A stretch of 64,000 nt of DNA, taken from Panax quinquefolius (taxonomy: Eukaryota > Streptophyta > Magnoliopsida > Apiales > Araliaceae). Made by a program: the position numbers and the translations under genes. Where the stretch lies: contig CM035164.1 of the NCBI GenBank assembly GCA_020205615.1, positions 126,645,537 to 126,709,536 on the forward strand, written 5' to 3'. Below are positions 34,401-46,491 of this stretch, in pieces (within the stretch, counting starts at the first letter, position 1; each line of letters starts with the position of its first letter). The notes below the pieces were generated by a model. The model saw only the letters and a program-made list of their open reading frames with translations, made no database searches and was not told where the DNA came from.

Positions 34401-35476
34401 CTGGTAATTTCTTTTGTTATTCCATTCCTTGTTATACTCAGTTGGTTAATGTTTTTGACTTCTATACTCCATAAAATTAGTAGAATATCCTTGATATTTG
34501 TGTTTCATCCAGTATTTTTTCATTGAAATATTCTTCTGAGCATTCTTGAATTTTACTCCACAAAGCAGTATAATGTTGACAATTTGGACGTTATTGATTC
34601 TCGGATAAAATAATTCTTGAACTTGTTTTATTGAATTCTTATATCATTGTCATCATCCTCATGTTTATATTTTTTGAAAGTCATCGTGGCATGGCAGTAG
34701 TGCATAGATGGACTTGGTATGATTATAACCGAGGATTATTGATTGTAATCACACCGTAATATTACAAAGGATGTGGTAAAAGTCCTCATTGGCCCGTAGT
34801 GCATTGATGGACAATTGTTGGCATGATCATGACCATTAATGAATACACAAATATTCTTGGCCCGTAGTGCATGGATAATTGTGGTCGTGATACTTAAAGA
34901 ATATCCTTGGTCGAAGTAGTGCGGGGTGATTCGATGATGTGAATTATTTATTAAGTTGAGTCCCAATGATAAAAGTGATGAAAAAACCTTTAAATCATAA
35001 AAGATAGTAGATTTTATTCTCTACTTGACTCTTTTAATGGATTGCTTGTTCACCGCAGATTAAACTTGATGGTTGTTATATTATATCGGTTAACTTCTTT
35101 GTTGAAGGCTAACGATAATATATTCTACATTATCTTAGTCATAATATTTCCCTCTTGGGCTAGTTGAGCTCACCCTTTTACTTTCATTGTTCTCTTGAAA
35201 TGAGAACGTAGTAGGGACTAGTAGGGGAACGGAGTGACGGACCAGATGATAGCATTAGTAGTCATCACTATTCAGTGAAATAGTGGGAAAATAAATGTAA
35301 TAATATTGAATTTGAGTTTGTATATTGTCTAGACGACAATATTTGTATTAAAACTCACAGCTTATGTTTTGTCGTACTTTGCACGACAGTTGTATAATTA
35401 AGTTGTATTTGTATTCTGTACCATGCATTTGGTGACCAGAATAGGTGATGTATACCTGTTTTAGGGGCATCACAGT

Positions 35477-35490
35477 TGGTATCAAAGCTT
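35477..35490 (+). other. Element B3 primer-binding site
   Basis: TGGTATCAAAGCTT, two bases after the LTR end. It matches the initiator tRNA-Met type PBS with one change. Confidence 0.82.
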
Positions 35491-35660
35491 AGGGATATGA
35501 TCCCTGGCTAAGATGTGAGACTAGAACTAGGAGGAGAGAGACGGGGAATTCCTTCGCTAGTATGACCTACTTAATTTTTTTGGTATTTAATTGATTGGTC
35601 AGAGTATAGAGATAATATGTTGCATGTCAATTAACCCTTGTTTTGTGGCAGTATTTGAAA

Positions 35661-36070
35661 ATGGCATCCGAGAATATTGAGAATAGCAATGGGGCACAAG
35701 AGACCGTTGAGTCTCCACAGATCAACAATTAGAATAATGTACATCAGGAAGGCAACAATCCTCATGCAAACAACAACACTTACCAAATGATGAACGATAG
35801 AATGTTCAGAGGCTTTATACAATTCATGCAACATCAGGTGAGAGTGGCTCCTATTCAAATTGCAGGTGGAAACACTTGAAACTCTCGAACGGTCACCGCT
35901 AAACAGTTCAAGGAGCTGGGACCACTCGAGTTTATTGGAGAGCCAAAACCACTTAAAGCGGGAAGCGTGGATAAAGCAGATCACCAAGATATTTGATGTC
36001 TTGGGATGCTCCGAGGAGCAAAAGGTTCCCTTCGCCACCTTCATGTTGCGTGAAGAGGCAGATTACTAGT
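35661..36070 (+). pseudogene. Element B3 Gag N-terminal part
   Basis: The ATG at 35661 begins MASENIENSNGAQET and is the likely Gag start, about 186 bases after the LTR. Stops occur at codon 24 (TAG) and near 35877. The frame 35860-36069 then carries TKIFDVLGCSEEQKVPF, the conserved segment before the Retrotrans_gag core. The TGA and TAG positions and the frame change near 35960 make this part unreadable as written, although the homologous B1 and B2 copies cover the same region. Confidence 0.72.
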
Positions 36071-36108
36071 GAAAATTTGTAAAACGTACCCAGCCTAACG
36101 CACTCAAG

Positions 36109-37353
36109 ATGCCTTGGGAAAAGTTCCAAGAGCTATTCAGTGACAAGTACTTTCCCGAATGTATTCGTCACATGAAAGAGGTGGAGTTTATCAAGTTGGA
36201 GCAAAACAATATGACCGTGTCGCAATACGAGGCTAAATTTATGGAGTTATCCTGGTTTGCATCCCATTTGATTGATAATGAGGAGCGAATGACACGAATG
36301 TTTTTAAGAGGTTTGAAACCGGAGATACGTCAATATCTTATTTCTCATAAACTGTGTTTGTACTCAGATGTTGTAAATAGGGCTCAGTTATTGGAGCGCG
36401 GTAACGAGTCAACGCAACCAAGAGAAAGCAGCTGGCAGTATGAAAATACCAGTGGTATCAGTCATCGAAGCGGTGACAACAAACGTGGAAGGAATCAACA
36501 TGCCAGAAATGGTAACCACTTCGGTGGTAATCATGGCCAAGACAGTAAAAATGGACATTTCAAGAAAAGGAGATTCAATAATTATGGAAAGACGTCACCA
36601 CCAGCAACCGTGGTTAAGGAAGGAGAACGACCACCTATCATATGCTTCAAATACGGAGGGGAGGGACATATCAGTCCAAACTGCGCGATGCCATCCAAAG
36701 CGTGTTATAATTATGGAAAAGAAGGTCACCTAGCCCGATTTTGTCGTTCACTGAAGATAAGTTCAGCTAGGATGGAGGCACCAAAGGCCGTCCCAAAAAA
36801 GTCAAAGCCGGTGGTGCAAAGGAGAGCATTTGTTGTTACCTCCCAGAAAGCAAGGAACCCGAACGAAGTCATCACGGGTAAGCTTATCATAAACTCTAGC
36901 GAAGTCTATACCTTATTTGATATCGGTTCTACCCATTCTTTTATTTCTCCTACTTGCGCTCAACGATTAAATTTGACTCCGGAGAAATTAGACTTTGACT
37001 TATCTGTTGAAACTCCGTTGGGAGAAACCTTCATTACATCCACTGTTTATAAGTCTTGTTTGGTTCAAATTGGTACCCTCACATTACCTGTCAATCTCAT
37101 TTCATTGAAAATACTTGCATTTAACGTGATTCTAGGGATTGATTGGTTAACTACTCATCATGCAAAAATTGATTGTTTTCGTAAGGTTGTTAGCTTTCAT
37201 ATTCCTAACCAACTTATTATACGAATTCAAACAACTAAACCATTAAAATCAATCAATGTCATTTCAAGCCATAAAGCTATTCGTTTATTGAAAAACGGAT
37301 GTCAAGCTTTCTTAGCTCATGTCGCGGATCTAAACAAAATACGCCGATTCTGA
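36109..37353 (+). pseudogene. Element B3 Gag core, zinc knuckles and protease (414 residues open)
   Basis: Residues 1-105 are the Retrotrans_gag core (KEVEFIKLEQNNMTVSQYEA, RMTRMFLRGLKPEIRQYL). A basic Asn/Gly-rich stretch follows. At about 183-215 lie two zinc knuckles, but both have Tyr for the second Cys (CFKYG and CYNYG), while B1 keeps Cys in both, so Gag RNA binding is probably lost. The protease starts at about 262: the active-site motif reads LFDIGST where DTGST is normal (ACC to ATC), again intact in B1. The VILGIDWL block follows at about 343. The long open frame thus hides changes at key positions. The start is internal, not natural. Confidence 0.82.
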
Positions 37354-38850
37354 ATGATATTTCATTGTTAATAAATTTCCGACGTATTCCCAGAAGAACT
37401 TCCCCGGCCTACCCCAGGCGTGAAATTGAATTTTGTATCGACCTTGAACCCCGAGACAAAACCCATTTCCAAAGCCCCATATCGAATGGCTCTATTGAAC
37501 TTCGTGAGTTAAAGACCTAGTTCTGTGAATTGTTAGACATTGGCTTTATTCATCCTAGTAGGTCTCCTTGGGGTGAATTTCATGTTCTATTCGTGAAGAA
37601 AAAAGATGGGAGTATCGACTTTTTATTGATTATTGGGAGTTGAATCATGTCACCATCAAAATAGGTACCCATTGCCACGTATTGATGACTGTTTGACCCG
37701 GTTGCAAAGGCGCCAAATTCTTTTCAAAGATTGATCTTCGTTCAGGATATCATCAATTGAAGATTAGTAAGCAGATTACATTCCAAAGGCGGTTTCGAGA
37801 ACTCCCCAGATGCGGGCATTATGAATTCCTAGTCATGTCCTTTGGATTGACTAATGCTCCTGCTGCCTTCATGGATATGATGAACCGAGTATTCAAGGAA
37901 TATTTGGATCATTTTGTGGTCGTCTTTATTGATGACATCCTCATATATTCCAAAAGTCGTGAAGATCATGAGCAACACTTGAGGCTGATACTCCAAAAGC
38001 TTCGTGAAAACAAGCTATATGCCAAGTTGAAGAAATGCGAGTTCTGGCTTGAGGAAGTTGCATTCCTTGGGCACGTGATATCAAATCATGGGATATCTGT
38101 TGACCCGGCAAAAATTGAAGCAATTCAAAGCTGGGAGCAACCTAAATCAGTGACCGAAGTACGTAGCTTTCTCGGCTTAGCTGGTTATTATCGAAGATTC
38201 GTAGAAGGGTTTTCTCGAATCGCTACTCCATTAACTCAGCTAACTCGAAAAGATACAAAATTCGGTTGGAGCGTGGAATGTGAAAAGAGTTTTCAAGAAC
38301 TCAAAAGGAGACTCATTTCAGCACCTGTTCTGACAATACCATCTGGCTCGGAGGGATTTGTCATCTACAGTGATGCTTCGGGAAAAGGGTTAGGATGTGT
38401 TCTCATGCAACATGGGAAAGTCATAGCCTATGCCTCACGACAACTCAAAGAATATGAGAGGAATTATCCTACTCATGATCTAGAGTTGGCAGCTGTCGTT
38501 TTTGCGCTTAAAATTTTGAGGCATTACCTGTATGGGGAGAAAGTGGAGATCTATACGGATCAAAAAAGCCTCAAATATTTCTTCACTCAAAAGGAACTCA
38601 ACATGCGCAGAACGACGTTGGCTCGAATCTGTTGAAAGATTATGATCATACAATTCAATACCATCCCGGAAAAGCGAACGTAGTGGTGATCTTGTTTGAT
38701 AGAAGATCATATCATACGCGGCATGCGAGTGTAATATTGTCAACGCAAAGGCCCATTTTGTATGACTTGCAAAGGATGGAGTTAGAGATAAAGACCAGGA
38801 CCCGTGTGATGATGGCGAATATACGAGTAGAGGCCGAATTTAATCGATAA
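37354..38850 (+). pseudogene. Element B3 reverse transcriptase and RNase H
   Basis: The RT fingers (37540-37750) are visible in broken frames ([18 protein letters not shown]). The frame 37757-38635 is open for 292 residues: [19 protein letters not shown], catalytic [14 protein letters not shown] at about residue 55, thumb [20 protein letters not shown], then RNase H with SDAS, DLELAAV and YTDQKS, the three acidic sites. Near 38610 a one-base shift moves the reading to 38632-38850, which completes RNase H with YDHTIQYHPGKANVV. The catalytic residues of RT and RNase H are present, but the fingers and the junction are broken. Confidence 0.86.
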
Positions 38851-39835
38851 AGTTAAAAGTCGCTTCAAGCTATAGACTCGAACCGATGCGTATGAGGAAG
38901 AAATTACAAGAAGATGCTATCTTAGGAAGCAAGAATCGATGAAGAAGGAATACTTGAGTCAACTCAAGACTTTGTGTTCCTAACAACCCTGATTTAAAGT
39001 ATAAAATTATGATGGAGGCGCACAACACACCGTTTGCAATCCATCCGGGAGTACCAAAATGTATCGTGATCTTGACATACATTTTGGTGGAGCAATATGA
39101 AGAGAGATAATGTAATTTATCTCAAGGTTTTTAACTTGTCAACGAGTCAAGGTAGAGCATCAAGTACCAAAAGGTCCATTGCAACCACTTGAAATTCCGA
39201 ATGGAAGTGGGAACACATTACCATGGATTTAGATTCATCGGTCTTCCCAAGGTTTCTCAAGGCATAGATGCAATTTGGGTCATTGTTGATAGATTGACCA
39301 AAGTCGGCTAATTTCCTACATATCTAGAAACTTATACACTTGAACGTCTTGCTCAGTATATACATAAACGAGATGTAAGATCGCATGGTATACCAAGATC
39401 CATAGTTTTTGATCGAGACCCAAGATTCACTTCAAGATTTTGGGTTAGTTTGCAAAAAGCTATGGGCACGGATTTTCTGATTTAGCTTTCGGCATATCAT
39501 CCTCGACAAACGGGTAATGGAGAGGACCATTCAAACTCTTGAAGATCTATTAAGACTCTGTGTCCTTGAATTCAAGGAAGTTGGGATAAGTTCCTACCAT
39601 TGGTGGAGTTTTCCTACAACAACGCTTATCAAGCAAGTATTGGCATGACTCTATTTGAGGCGTTGTATGGAAGAAAGTGTCGTTCTCCAAAGATCTTTGG
39701 GATGAGGTGGGTGAAGCAACGTTGTTGGGACCGGAGTTGGTACGTATGACTACGGAAAAGATTCAAACGATCTGACAACATATAAAAACCTCACAAGATC
39801 GACAAAAGAGTTATGCTTATCTTCATCGAAAGGAC
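38851..39835 (+). pseudogene. Element B3 integrase zinc finger and core, broken
   Basis: Pieces in several frames: MEAHNTPFAIHPG near 39013 (zinc-finger histidines), VHCNHLKFRMEVG near 39175, AIWVIVDRLTKV near 39270, GIPRSIVFDRDPRFTS near 39395 (second Asp), SAYHPRQTGNGE near 39490 (region of the catalytic Glu), and [26 protein letters not shown] near 39595. In-frame stops occur at 39309 and 39482. The order is that of chromovirus IN, and the same pieces occur in B2 at 14860-15600. Confidence 0.75.
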
Positions 39836-40306
39836 GTGGAATTCGATATTGGAGATCATGTGTTATTACGTGTTGCTCCATGGAAGGGAGTTACGAGATT
39901 TGGAAAGAGAGGAAAGCTCAACCCTCGATTCATTGGCCCATTTCTAATCCTTGATCAAGTAGGAACTGCGGCGTATGGACTCGCTTTACCGCAATGTATG
40001 TCTCGTGTTCATAACGTTTTTCACTTATCTATGTTACGTAAATATGTGAAAGACCCGAACCACATTATTGAATTAGAGCCAGATGAGATAGAGGAAGATT
40101 TAACGTATGAAGAGTTACCTGTTAAAATCTTGGATAAAAAGGATCATATTCTACGCTCCAAAGTTATACCTCAAGTCAAAGTTTTGTGGAGAAACCACGA
40201 TGAGGAAGAAATGACCTGGGAGTTAGAATCTGAGATAAAATCAAGATATCCTTACCTCTTCGACTTACCAGGTATGCACCCTAATTTCGAGAACGAAATT
40301 TCATAA
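39836..40306 (+). pseudogene. Element B3 integrase C-terminus with chromodomain
   Basis: A 156-residue open frame. Residues 1-60 carry EFDIGDHVLLRVAPWKGV and the GPY/F-type module (FIGPFLILDQVGTAAYGLALP region). Residues about 95-140 are a chromodomain of the chromovirus type, with VKVLWRNHDEEEMTWELE. Chromodomains of this family bind chromatin marks and bias integration toward heterochromatin. Its ATG is internal; in the element it is the last part of Pol. The stop at 40304-40306 sits at the PPT. Confidence 0.88.
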
Positions 40307-40317
40307 GAAGGGGAGGT
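40305..40317 (+). other. Element B3 polypurine tract
   Basis: AAGAAGGGGAGGT immediately before TGTAAGACCCC. The complement is seen at B2 (14395-14407) and B5 (54899-54911). Confidence 0.82.
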
Positions 40318-42830
40318 TGTAAGACCCCAACTTTTTGAATAAAGATTAAATTTTCTCGAAATATATTTTGAATATTATGGTGTGGATTTGATATAATGTT
40401 ATAGTTGTGGGTAATATTTACAAATTTTGTAAAGTACGTAAGTTGTTATATAATATTCGATTGGTCGGGAAATATTCGTTTTAACAGGGAATATTCGTAC
40501 AACGGCACAATCATTGGTGGACCCCCACAACGAAATTGTTGTCGGATTGAGAAAATGACAAAAATACTTTATGAAAATAACGGCGGAAGTTTTACCGTTA
40601 ACTGTTGAAACACCCGGTGTTAAAAAAGTATAATGTCTGGCGTGGTTGCATAGTAATACAGCGCGGTATTAATTATTGATGCTTACGTGAAGTCACTCAG
40701 TTATACTCAATTATTGCTACAGTAATTGTTGCATCATATCGCTCATATTATTGATTCAATTATTGTCACAGTATCATTGACATAATATTTTATATTATTA
40801 AATTAATAATTGAGACGACAAAGTTATTCATATTACTATTTTCAATATTGACAATGTCTAGAAGTTCTGTCAAGGAGAGGTTGGTCACCTAATTGCGTGC
40901 CAATAAGGAGAAATCCTTATTGGAAAGCCCCCTATTTCCTGGGAACTACCTGGTTGTTAAATATTGTGAGTTATAATATTAATGATAAATAAGTTGTGTT
41001 GATTAAAAATGAATTTTGATAGTTCCATTGTGTTGGGATTATTAGTGTTAGTGAAAATCGACATCTATTCCGATGATAATTGATGTCTAGGGGTTATATT
41101 GATAAATCGGGTAATTTATCGGATAAATGAGCAATTAATTGCTACTAATTCACATGCTTATATAACTATTTATTCACATGTGTGTACTATTGAATCACAT
41201 TATTTGTGACGCCCCCAAAAATAGGTATACATCACCCATCTTGGGTCGCCACTTACATGGTACAGAATTTAATTACAACTTACTAACATAACTGTCGTGT
41301 ACAATACGACATAAACTGTGAGTTTGAATACAAATATCGTCTACTAGATATTATACAAACTCAAAAAGGAGTCCTCATTACAATTATTATCACATTATTT
41401 CACAGAATAGTGAGGACTACTAATGCTATCTTCGGGACCATCACTCGTTTCCCGACTCGTCCCATTTATATTCTCATTTTCAGAGAGAAACGGTGAAAGA
41501 AAGGGTGAGCTCAACTAGCCCAGTAAGAAATATTATGACTAAGATAATGCAGAATAAATTATCAATAGTCTTCAACAATGTTAAACTGATAAAATACAAT
41601 AGACAACCAGTTTAATTGCATCGGAATATGCAATCCATTAAAAGAGTCAAGTAGAAAATAAAGTCTACTATCTTTTAGGTTTTAAAAGGTTTTCATCATT
41701 TGTTATAATTTGAGACTCGACTTTAATAAATATTCCACATCATCGAATCACCCCCCGCACTACTGGCCGAGGATATTCTTTAAGTATCACGACCACAATT
41801 ATTCATGCACTCACGGGCCAAGAATAGTTGTGTATTCATTAATGGTCATGATCATCATACCAACAATCGTCCATCAATGCACTACGCCACCGATTGAGGA
41901 TTTTTACCGCATCATTTGTAACATTACGGCCATGATTATTACCGAATAGTCTCTCGGTCATAATCATACCAAGTCCATCTATGCACTACTGAGGCCATGA
42001 GATGACTTTCAACATAATATAAACATGAGGATGATGACAATGATATAAGATTTCAATAAAACAAGTTCAAGAATTAATTTATCTAGGAACCAATAACATC
42101 CAAATATCAACATGATCTTTGCTTTGTAGAGAGTAAAATTCAAGAATCTATCGAGAAGAATATTTCCATGAAAGGATATGGATGAAGCGCTGAAATATCA
42201 AGGATATTCCACTAATTTCATGGAGTATAGAAGTCAAAGTTTTAACCAACTAGGTATAATAAAGAATGGAATAACAAAAGAAATCACCATGCATGCGATA
42301 GGCCAAGATGACCAAAGTTATTCCAACGAGAATAATAAATAACGGAACCGGTCCGACGTAAAAGCATGCTGACGAGGATATTCCAAGCGGAATAATAAAG
42401 AATGGAACCGGTCCGGCACAAAACACATGCAGTATATGATGTCCTAATAGAATAATAATAAAGATGGAAACCAGTTAAGGTGTAAAACACACGCATGACG
42501 AGGATGTTCCAACAGAATGATAATAAAGTTGAAACAGTGTCCGGTAAAAAACACACATGAGGATGTTCCAATGTAATAATAGAAGAATGTCACTAAGTAT
42601 AGGTTAAACCAGCAGATACAAAGTTATTCCAGCAGAATAATAAGCGATGGAATAACAACAGTTCTCTTCATGAATAAGAAAGAATAACACCCCTTACTTT
42701 TGGTAGGAGATTGAATCGCAAAGAACGGCGGTGTAGTAACAAAATACTCTTCTTCTTTCTCTCTATTCTCTCTATACTTTCTCTCTATAGCTTGAATGAA
42801 TTAAGTGAAAAATAATGAAGCATTAGGCCT

Positions 42831-42840
42831 CTATTTATAG
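42831..42840 (-). promoter_or_regulatory. LTR TATA box (solo LTR 41205-44018)
   Basis: CTATAAATAG on the minus strand, next to AGGCC as in B2. Confidence 0.7.
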
Positions 42841-42894
42841 AAGATTTCTAGCTTAAGCACCGCCATGTGAAAAGGCAAGTGGCTTGACGGTGAT

Positions 42895-43352
42895 GATGTG
42901 AAAAGAAAAGTGGTTTGGCCTTTTGTAATGTGAAACGACAAGTGGTTCGGCGCTGTAATAATGAAACGACAAGTGGTTCGGACGCTTTGTAATGTGAAAC
43001 GACAAGTGGTTCGACGTCTGTTAAAGGTAATTACTATTGACAAAGGTAATTACTATTCACAAGGGTAATTACTATTGTGAAGGTAATTACTATCGATTGA
43101 AGGTAAATACTAATGACGAAGGTAATTACTATTCACAAAGGTAATTACTATTGTGAAGGTAAATACTATTGTGAAGGTAATTAATATTCATAAAGGTAAT
43201 TACAATTGGCGATGGTAAATACTACTATTGGACGAAGGTAATTACTATTCACAAAGGTAATTACTATTGACGAAGGTAAATACTATCGATTTTGAGGTAA
43301 TTACTATTCACAAAGGTAATTACTATTGATGAAGGTAAATACTATTGTGAAG
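42895..43352 (-). repeat. Expanded upstream arrays in the solo LTR
   Basis: Two arrays. 42895-43020 has four ~36-bp units with GAAACGACAAGTGGTTCGG (two or three in B2). 43024-43352 has about sixteen ~20-bp GGTAATTACTATT units (about ten in B2). Both lie upstream of the TATA box. Confidence 0.8.
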
Positions 43353-44300
43353 AGACTCTTAGATGATGACATATGAGCCCCCATAAAATAATCAAACTTA
43401 CCACAAATGTCTCATGCAGACTCTTTATATACATCAAGGATTGAATCAATATTACCACAAATCATTTTATTTTTAATCAACACATATTTAATCTTTCAAC
43501 AATTATTAATCATTTATAACTTGTCGTCTCAATTATTGATTTAATACTATAACATATTATACGAGATGATCTTGTGACAATAATTGAATCAATAATATAA
43601 GAGATATGATGCAAAGAATTATCGTAGTAATAATTGAGCATAATTTGGTGACTTCTCACGTAAGCATCAATAATCAATATCGTGTGCTATTATGCAACCA
43701 CGCGTATTCTTTTGTACTTTTACCACGGTAGTTCAGCAGCTTTTAACGGTAACACCTCCGTAGTTATTTTTATAAAATATTTTTGTCGTTTTCTCAATCC
43801 GACAATAATTACATTAATGGGGTCCACCAATGATTGAGTAGTTATGCGAATATTCCCTAACAAAAGAATATTCCCCGACCAAACGAATATTTTATAACAA
43901 CTTGCATACTTTGCAAAATTTATAAATATTACCCACAACTATAACATTATATCAAATTTATTCCATAATAATATTTATAGAAAAATTCATCTTTATTTAT
44001 AAAAGTTGGGGTCTTACATTATTTACTATTAGGGGAGTTGGTGCAAGATTGATAATACTTGCATGACTAAGTTAAAAATGGAGGTATAGATGGAGGTACT
44101 ATACTGTAATTCGTATTTTTCACATGATTATACTATTGATTCACATAATTGAACTATTGATTCACATTATTTACTATTAGGGGAGGTGGTTCAAGTTTGA
44201 TAATACTTGCATGACTAAATTAAAAATGAAAGAAAAGTTGGAGGTATTGTACTGTAATTTTTTGAGCCCCAAAACGTGCAATTATCGAAACTATATTTTC

Positions 44301-44310
44301 CTATAAATAG
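44301..44310 (+). promoter_or_regulatory. LTR TATA box (B3 3' LTR)
   Basis: CTATAAATAG followed by AAGCTC, identical in context to 33851-33860. Confidence 0.7.
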
Positions 44311-45911
44311 AAGCTCATTCTTCCTTCATCTCACCAATTCACAAAAGCTTTAGAGCGATTATTATAGAGAGAAATTATAGAGAGAAAGAAAAAGAGAAGT
44401 CTGCTACCTCACTATTCCAGTATCCAGTTTTTCCAAGGTAGGGAGTATTATTTCTTTCTTATCCATGATGAGAACTTCTGTTATTCCATTCTTTATTATT
44501 CTATTGGAATAACCTGTATACGAGGGCTACCCTATACTTGGTGAAATTCTTATGTTATTCCACTCTTTATCATTCTATTAGAACATCCTGTTTGTGCGTT
44601 TACGCTGGACCTGGTTCCATTATTTATCATTCTGTTTGAACATCCTGTCTGTGCATTCTACGCCGAACCTGGTTCCGTCTTTATTATTCTGTTGGAATAT
44701 CCTGTCCATGTATTTTACGCCGGACCTGATTCCGTCTTTATTATTCTGTTAGAATATTCTGTCTGTGCGTTTTACGCCGGACCTGATTCCGTTATTTATT
44801 ATTCTGTTGGAATAACCTGCTTGTACGGTCTATCGCGTACCTGGTGATTTCTTTTGTTATTTCATTCCTTGTTATACTCAGTTGGTTAAAGTTTTGACTT
44901 CTATACTCCATGAAATTAGTGGAATATCTTTGCTATTTGCGCTTCATCCAGTATCTTTTCATTGAAATATTCTTCTGAGCATTCTTGAATTTTACTTCAC
45001 AAAGCAGTATTATGTTGACAATTTGGACGTTATTGATTCCTGGATAAAATAATTCTTGAACTTGTTTTATTGAGTTCTTATATCATTGTCATCATCCTCA
45101 TGTTTATATTTTTTTGAAAGTCATATGTGGCCTGTAGTGCATAGATGGACTTGGTATGATTATGACCATAGATTATTAGGTGTAATCATGACCGTAATGT
45201 TACAAAGGATGTGGTAAAAGTCCTCATTGGCCCGTAGTGCATTGATGGACAGTTGTTGGCATGATCATGACCATTAATGAATACACAAATATTCTTACCA
45301 GAAGTGCATGGATAATTGTGGTCGTGATACTAAAGAATATCCTTGGTCAGTAGTGCGGTGGGTGATTCGGTGATGTGGATTATTTATTAAGTTGAGTCCC
45401 AATGATAAAAGTGATAAAAACCTTTTAAATCATAAAAGATAGTAGATTTTATTCTCTACTTGACTCTTTTAATGGATTGCTTGTTCACCGCAGCTTAAAC
45501 TTGATGGTTGTTATATTATATCGGTTTAACATCATTGAAGGCTAACGATAATATATTACGCATTATCTTAGTCATAATATTTTCTCTTGGGCTAGTTGAG
45601 CTCACCCTTTTACTTTCATTGTTCTCTTGAGAAATGAGAACGTAGCGCAGGACTAGTCGGGGAGCGAGTGACGGATTGATGATAAAGCATTAGTAGTCCT
45701 CACTATTCAAATGAAATAGTGGAAAAATAAATGTAATAATATTGAATTTGAGTTTGTATATTATCAGACGCGATAATATTTGTATTAAAACTCACGACTT
45801 ATGTTTTGTTGTACTTTTGCGATATTGTTATAATTAAGTTGTATTTGTATTACATACCACGTATATTTGGCGACTCGAGAATAGGTGATGTATACCATTT
45901 TGGGGGCGTCG

Positions 45912-46491
45912 TAGTCGTGATACTAAAGAATAATATCCTTCGCACCGTAGTGCGGGGATGATTTGATGATGTGGATTATTTATTAAAATTTGAGTCTCAA
46001 CGATAAAAGTGATGAAAAACCTTTTAAATCATAGAAGATAGTAGATTTTATTCTCTACTTGACTCTTCTAATGGATTACTTTGTTCACCGCAGTTAAACT
46101 TGATGTTTGTTATATTGTATCGGGTTTAACATTTTTGTTGAAGGCTAACGATAATTTATTCGCATTATCTTTGGTCGTAATATTTCTTCTTGGGCTAGTT
46201 GAGCTCACCCTTTCTTTCATTGTTCTCTTGAGGAAATGAGAAGCGAATTTGGGACTAGTCGGGGAACAGAGTGATGGTCCTAGATGGTGCATTAGTAGTC
46301 CTCACTATTCGTGAAATAGTGTAATAATAAATGTAATGAGTACTCCATTGAGTGTGGATATTGTCTGCAGATGATAATATTTGTATTAAAACTCACAGCT
46401 CATGTTGTATATTTAAGTTTGTATTTGAATTCTGTACCATGTATTTGGCGACTCAAGATGGGTGATGTATACCTGTTTTGGGGGCGTCACA
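45912..46491 (+). repeat. LTR D, 3' fragment
   Basis: Resumes at GTCGTGATACTAAAG, corresponding to about 34880 of the B3 LTR, and ends GGGGGCGTCACA. Followed by the TAAGA target duplication. Confidence 0.82.

Larger units (their letters stand above)
32783..35474 (+). repeat. Element B3 5' LTR, 5'-truncated
   Basis: Sequence from AAGTACGCAAGTTG onward matches the 3' LTR from about 40431, so the expected TGTAAGACCCC start is gone. The end GGGGCATCACA at 35474 is intact. It contains TATA at 33851, a leader array at 34100-34400, and a stretch with the inverted word pair TGGCCCGTAGTGCA near 34795 and 34860. Confidence 0.88.
41205..44018 (-). mobile_element. Solo LTR (2814 bp) inserted in B3's 3' LTR, opposite strand
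   Basis: Starts TGTGACGCCCC, ends GGGGTCTTACA, flanked by the perfect duplication TTATT (41200-41204 and 44019-44023). Removing it restores CACATTATTTACTATTAG, exactly as in the 5' LTR of B3 at 33555. It belongs to the B2-type subfamily with the 20-bp array. No internal coding region is present. Confidence 0.94.
32783..45911 (+). mobile_element. Element B3: chromovirus (Tekay/Del-like), plus strand, with both LTRs
   Basis: 5' LTR 32783-35474 (first ~113 bp missing), PBS, gag-PR-RT-RNase H-IN-chromodomain 35661-40306, PPT, 3' LTR 40318 to about 45911. The 3' LTR is interrupted by a solo LTR (41205-44018). It lies inside solo LTR D. The coding region is the best preserved chromovirus copy here, with open frames of 414, 292 and 156 residues, but it has several breaks and altered Gag and PR motifs. 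Confidence 0.9.
40318..45911 (+). repeat. Element B3 3' LTR, interrupted by a solo LTR
   Basis: 40318-41204 and 44024 to about 45911. It starts TGTAAGACCCC and ends near GGGGGCGTC; the last bases (ACA) are not readable at the junction with D. It contains TATA at 44301-44310 and a leader array at 44480-44830. It matches the 5' LTR closely, with differences mainly at CAG/CTG and CG positions. Confidence 0.88.
31358..46491 (+). mobile_element. Solo LTR D (chromovirus type), split by element B3
   Basis: Left part 31358-32782 starts TGTGAGACCCC. Right part from about 45912 ends GGGGGCGTCACA at 46491. TAAGA flanks it on both sides (31353-31357 and 46492-46496). There is no internal coding region of its own, so it is a solo LTR left by LTR-LTR recombination. 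Comparison with the B3 LTR indicates that some 520 bp of D are missing at the left junction with B3. Confidence 0.85.

Noticed and set aside
35477..35490. tRNA-like sequence
   Set aside because: It matches only the 3' complement of initiator tRNA-Met and directly follows an LTR, so it is a primer-binding site and not a tRNA gene.
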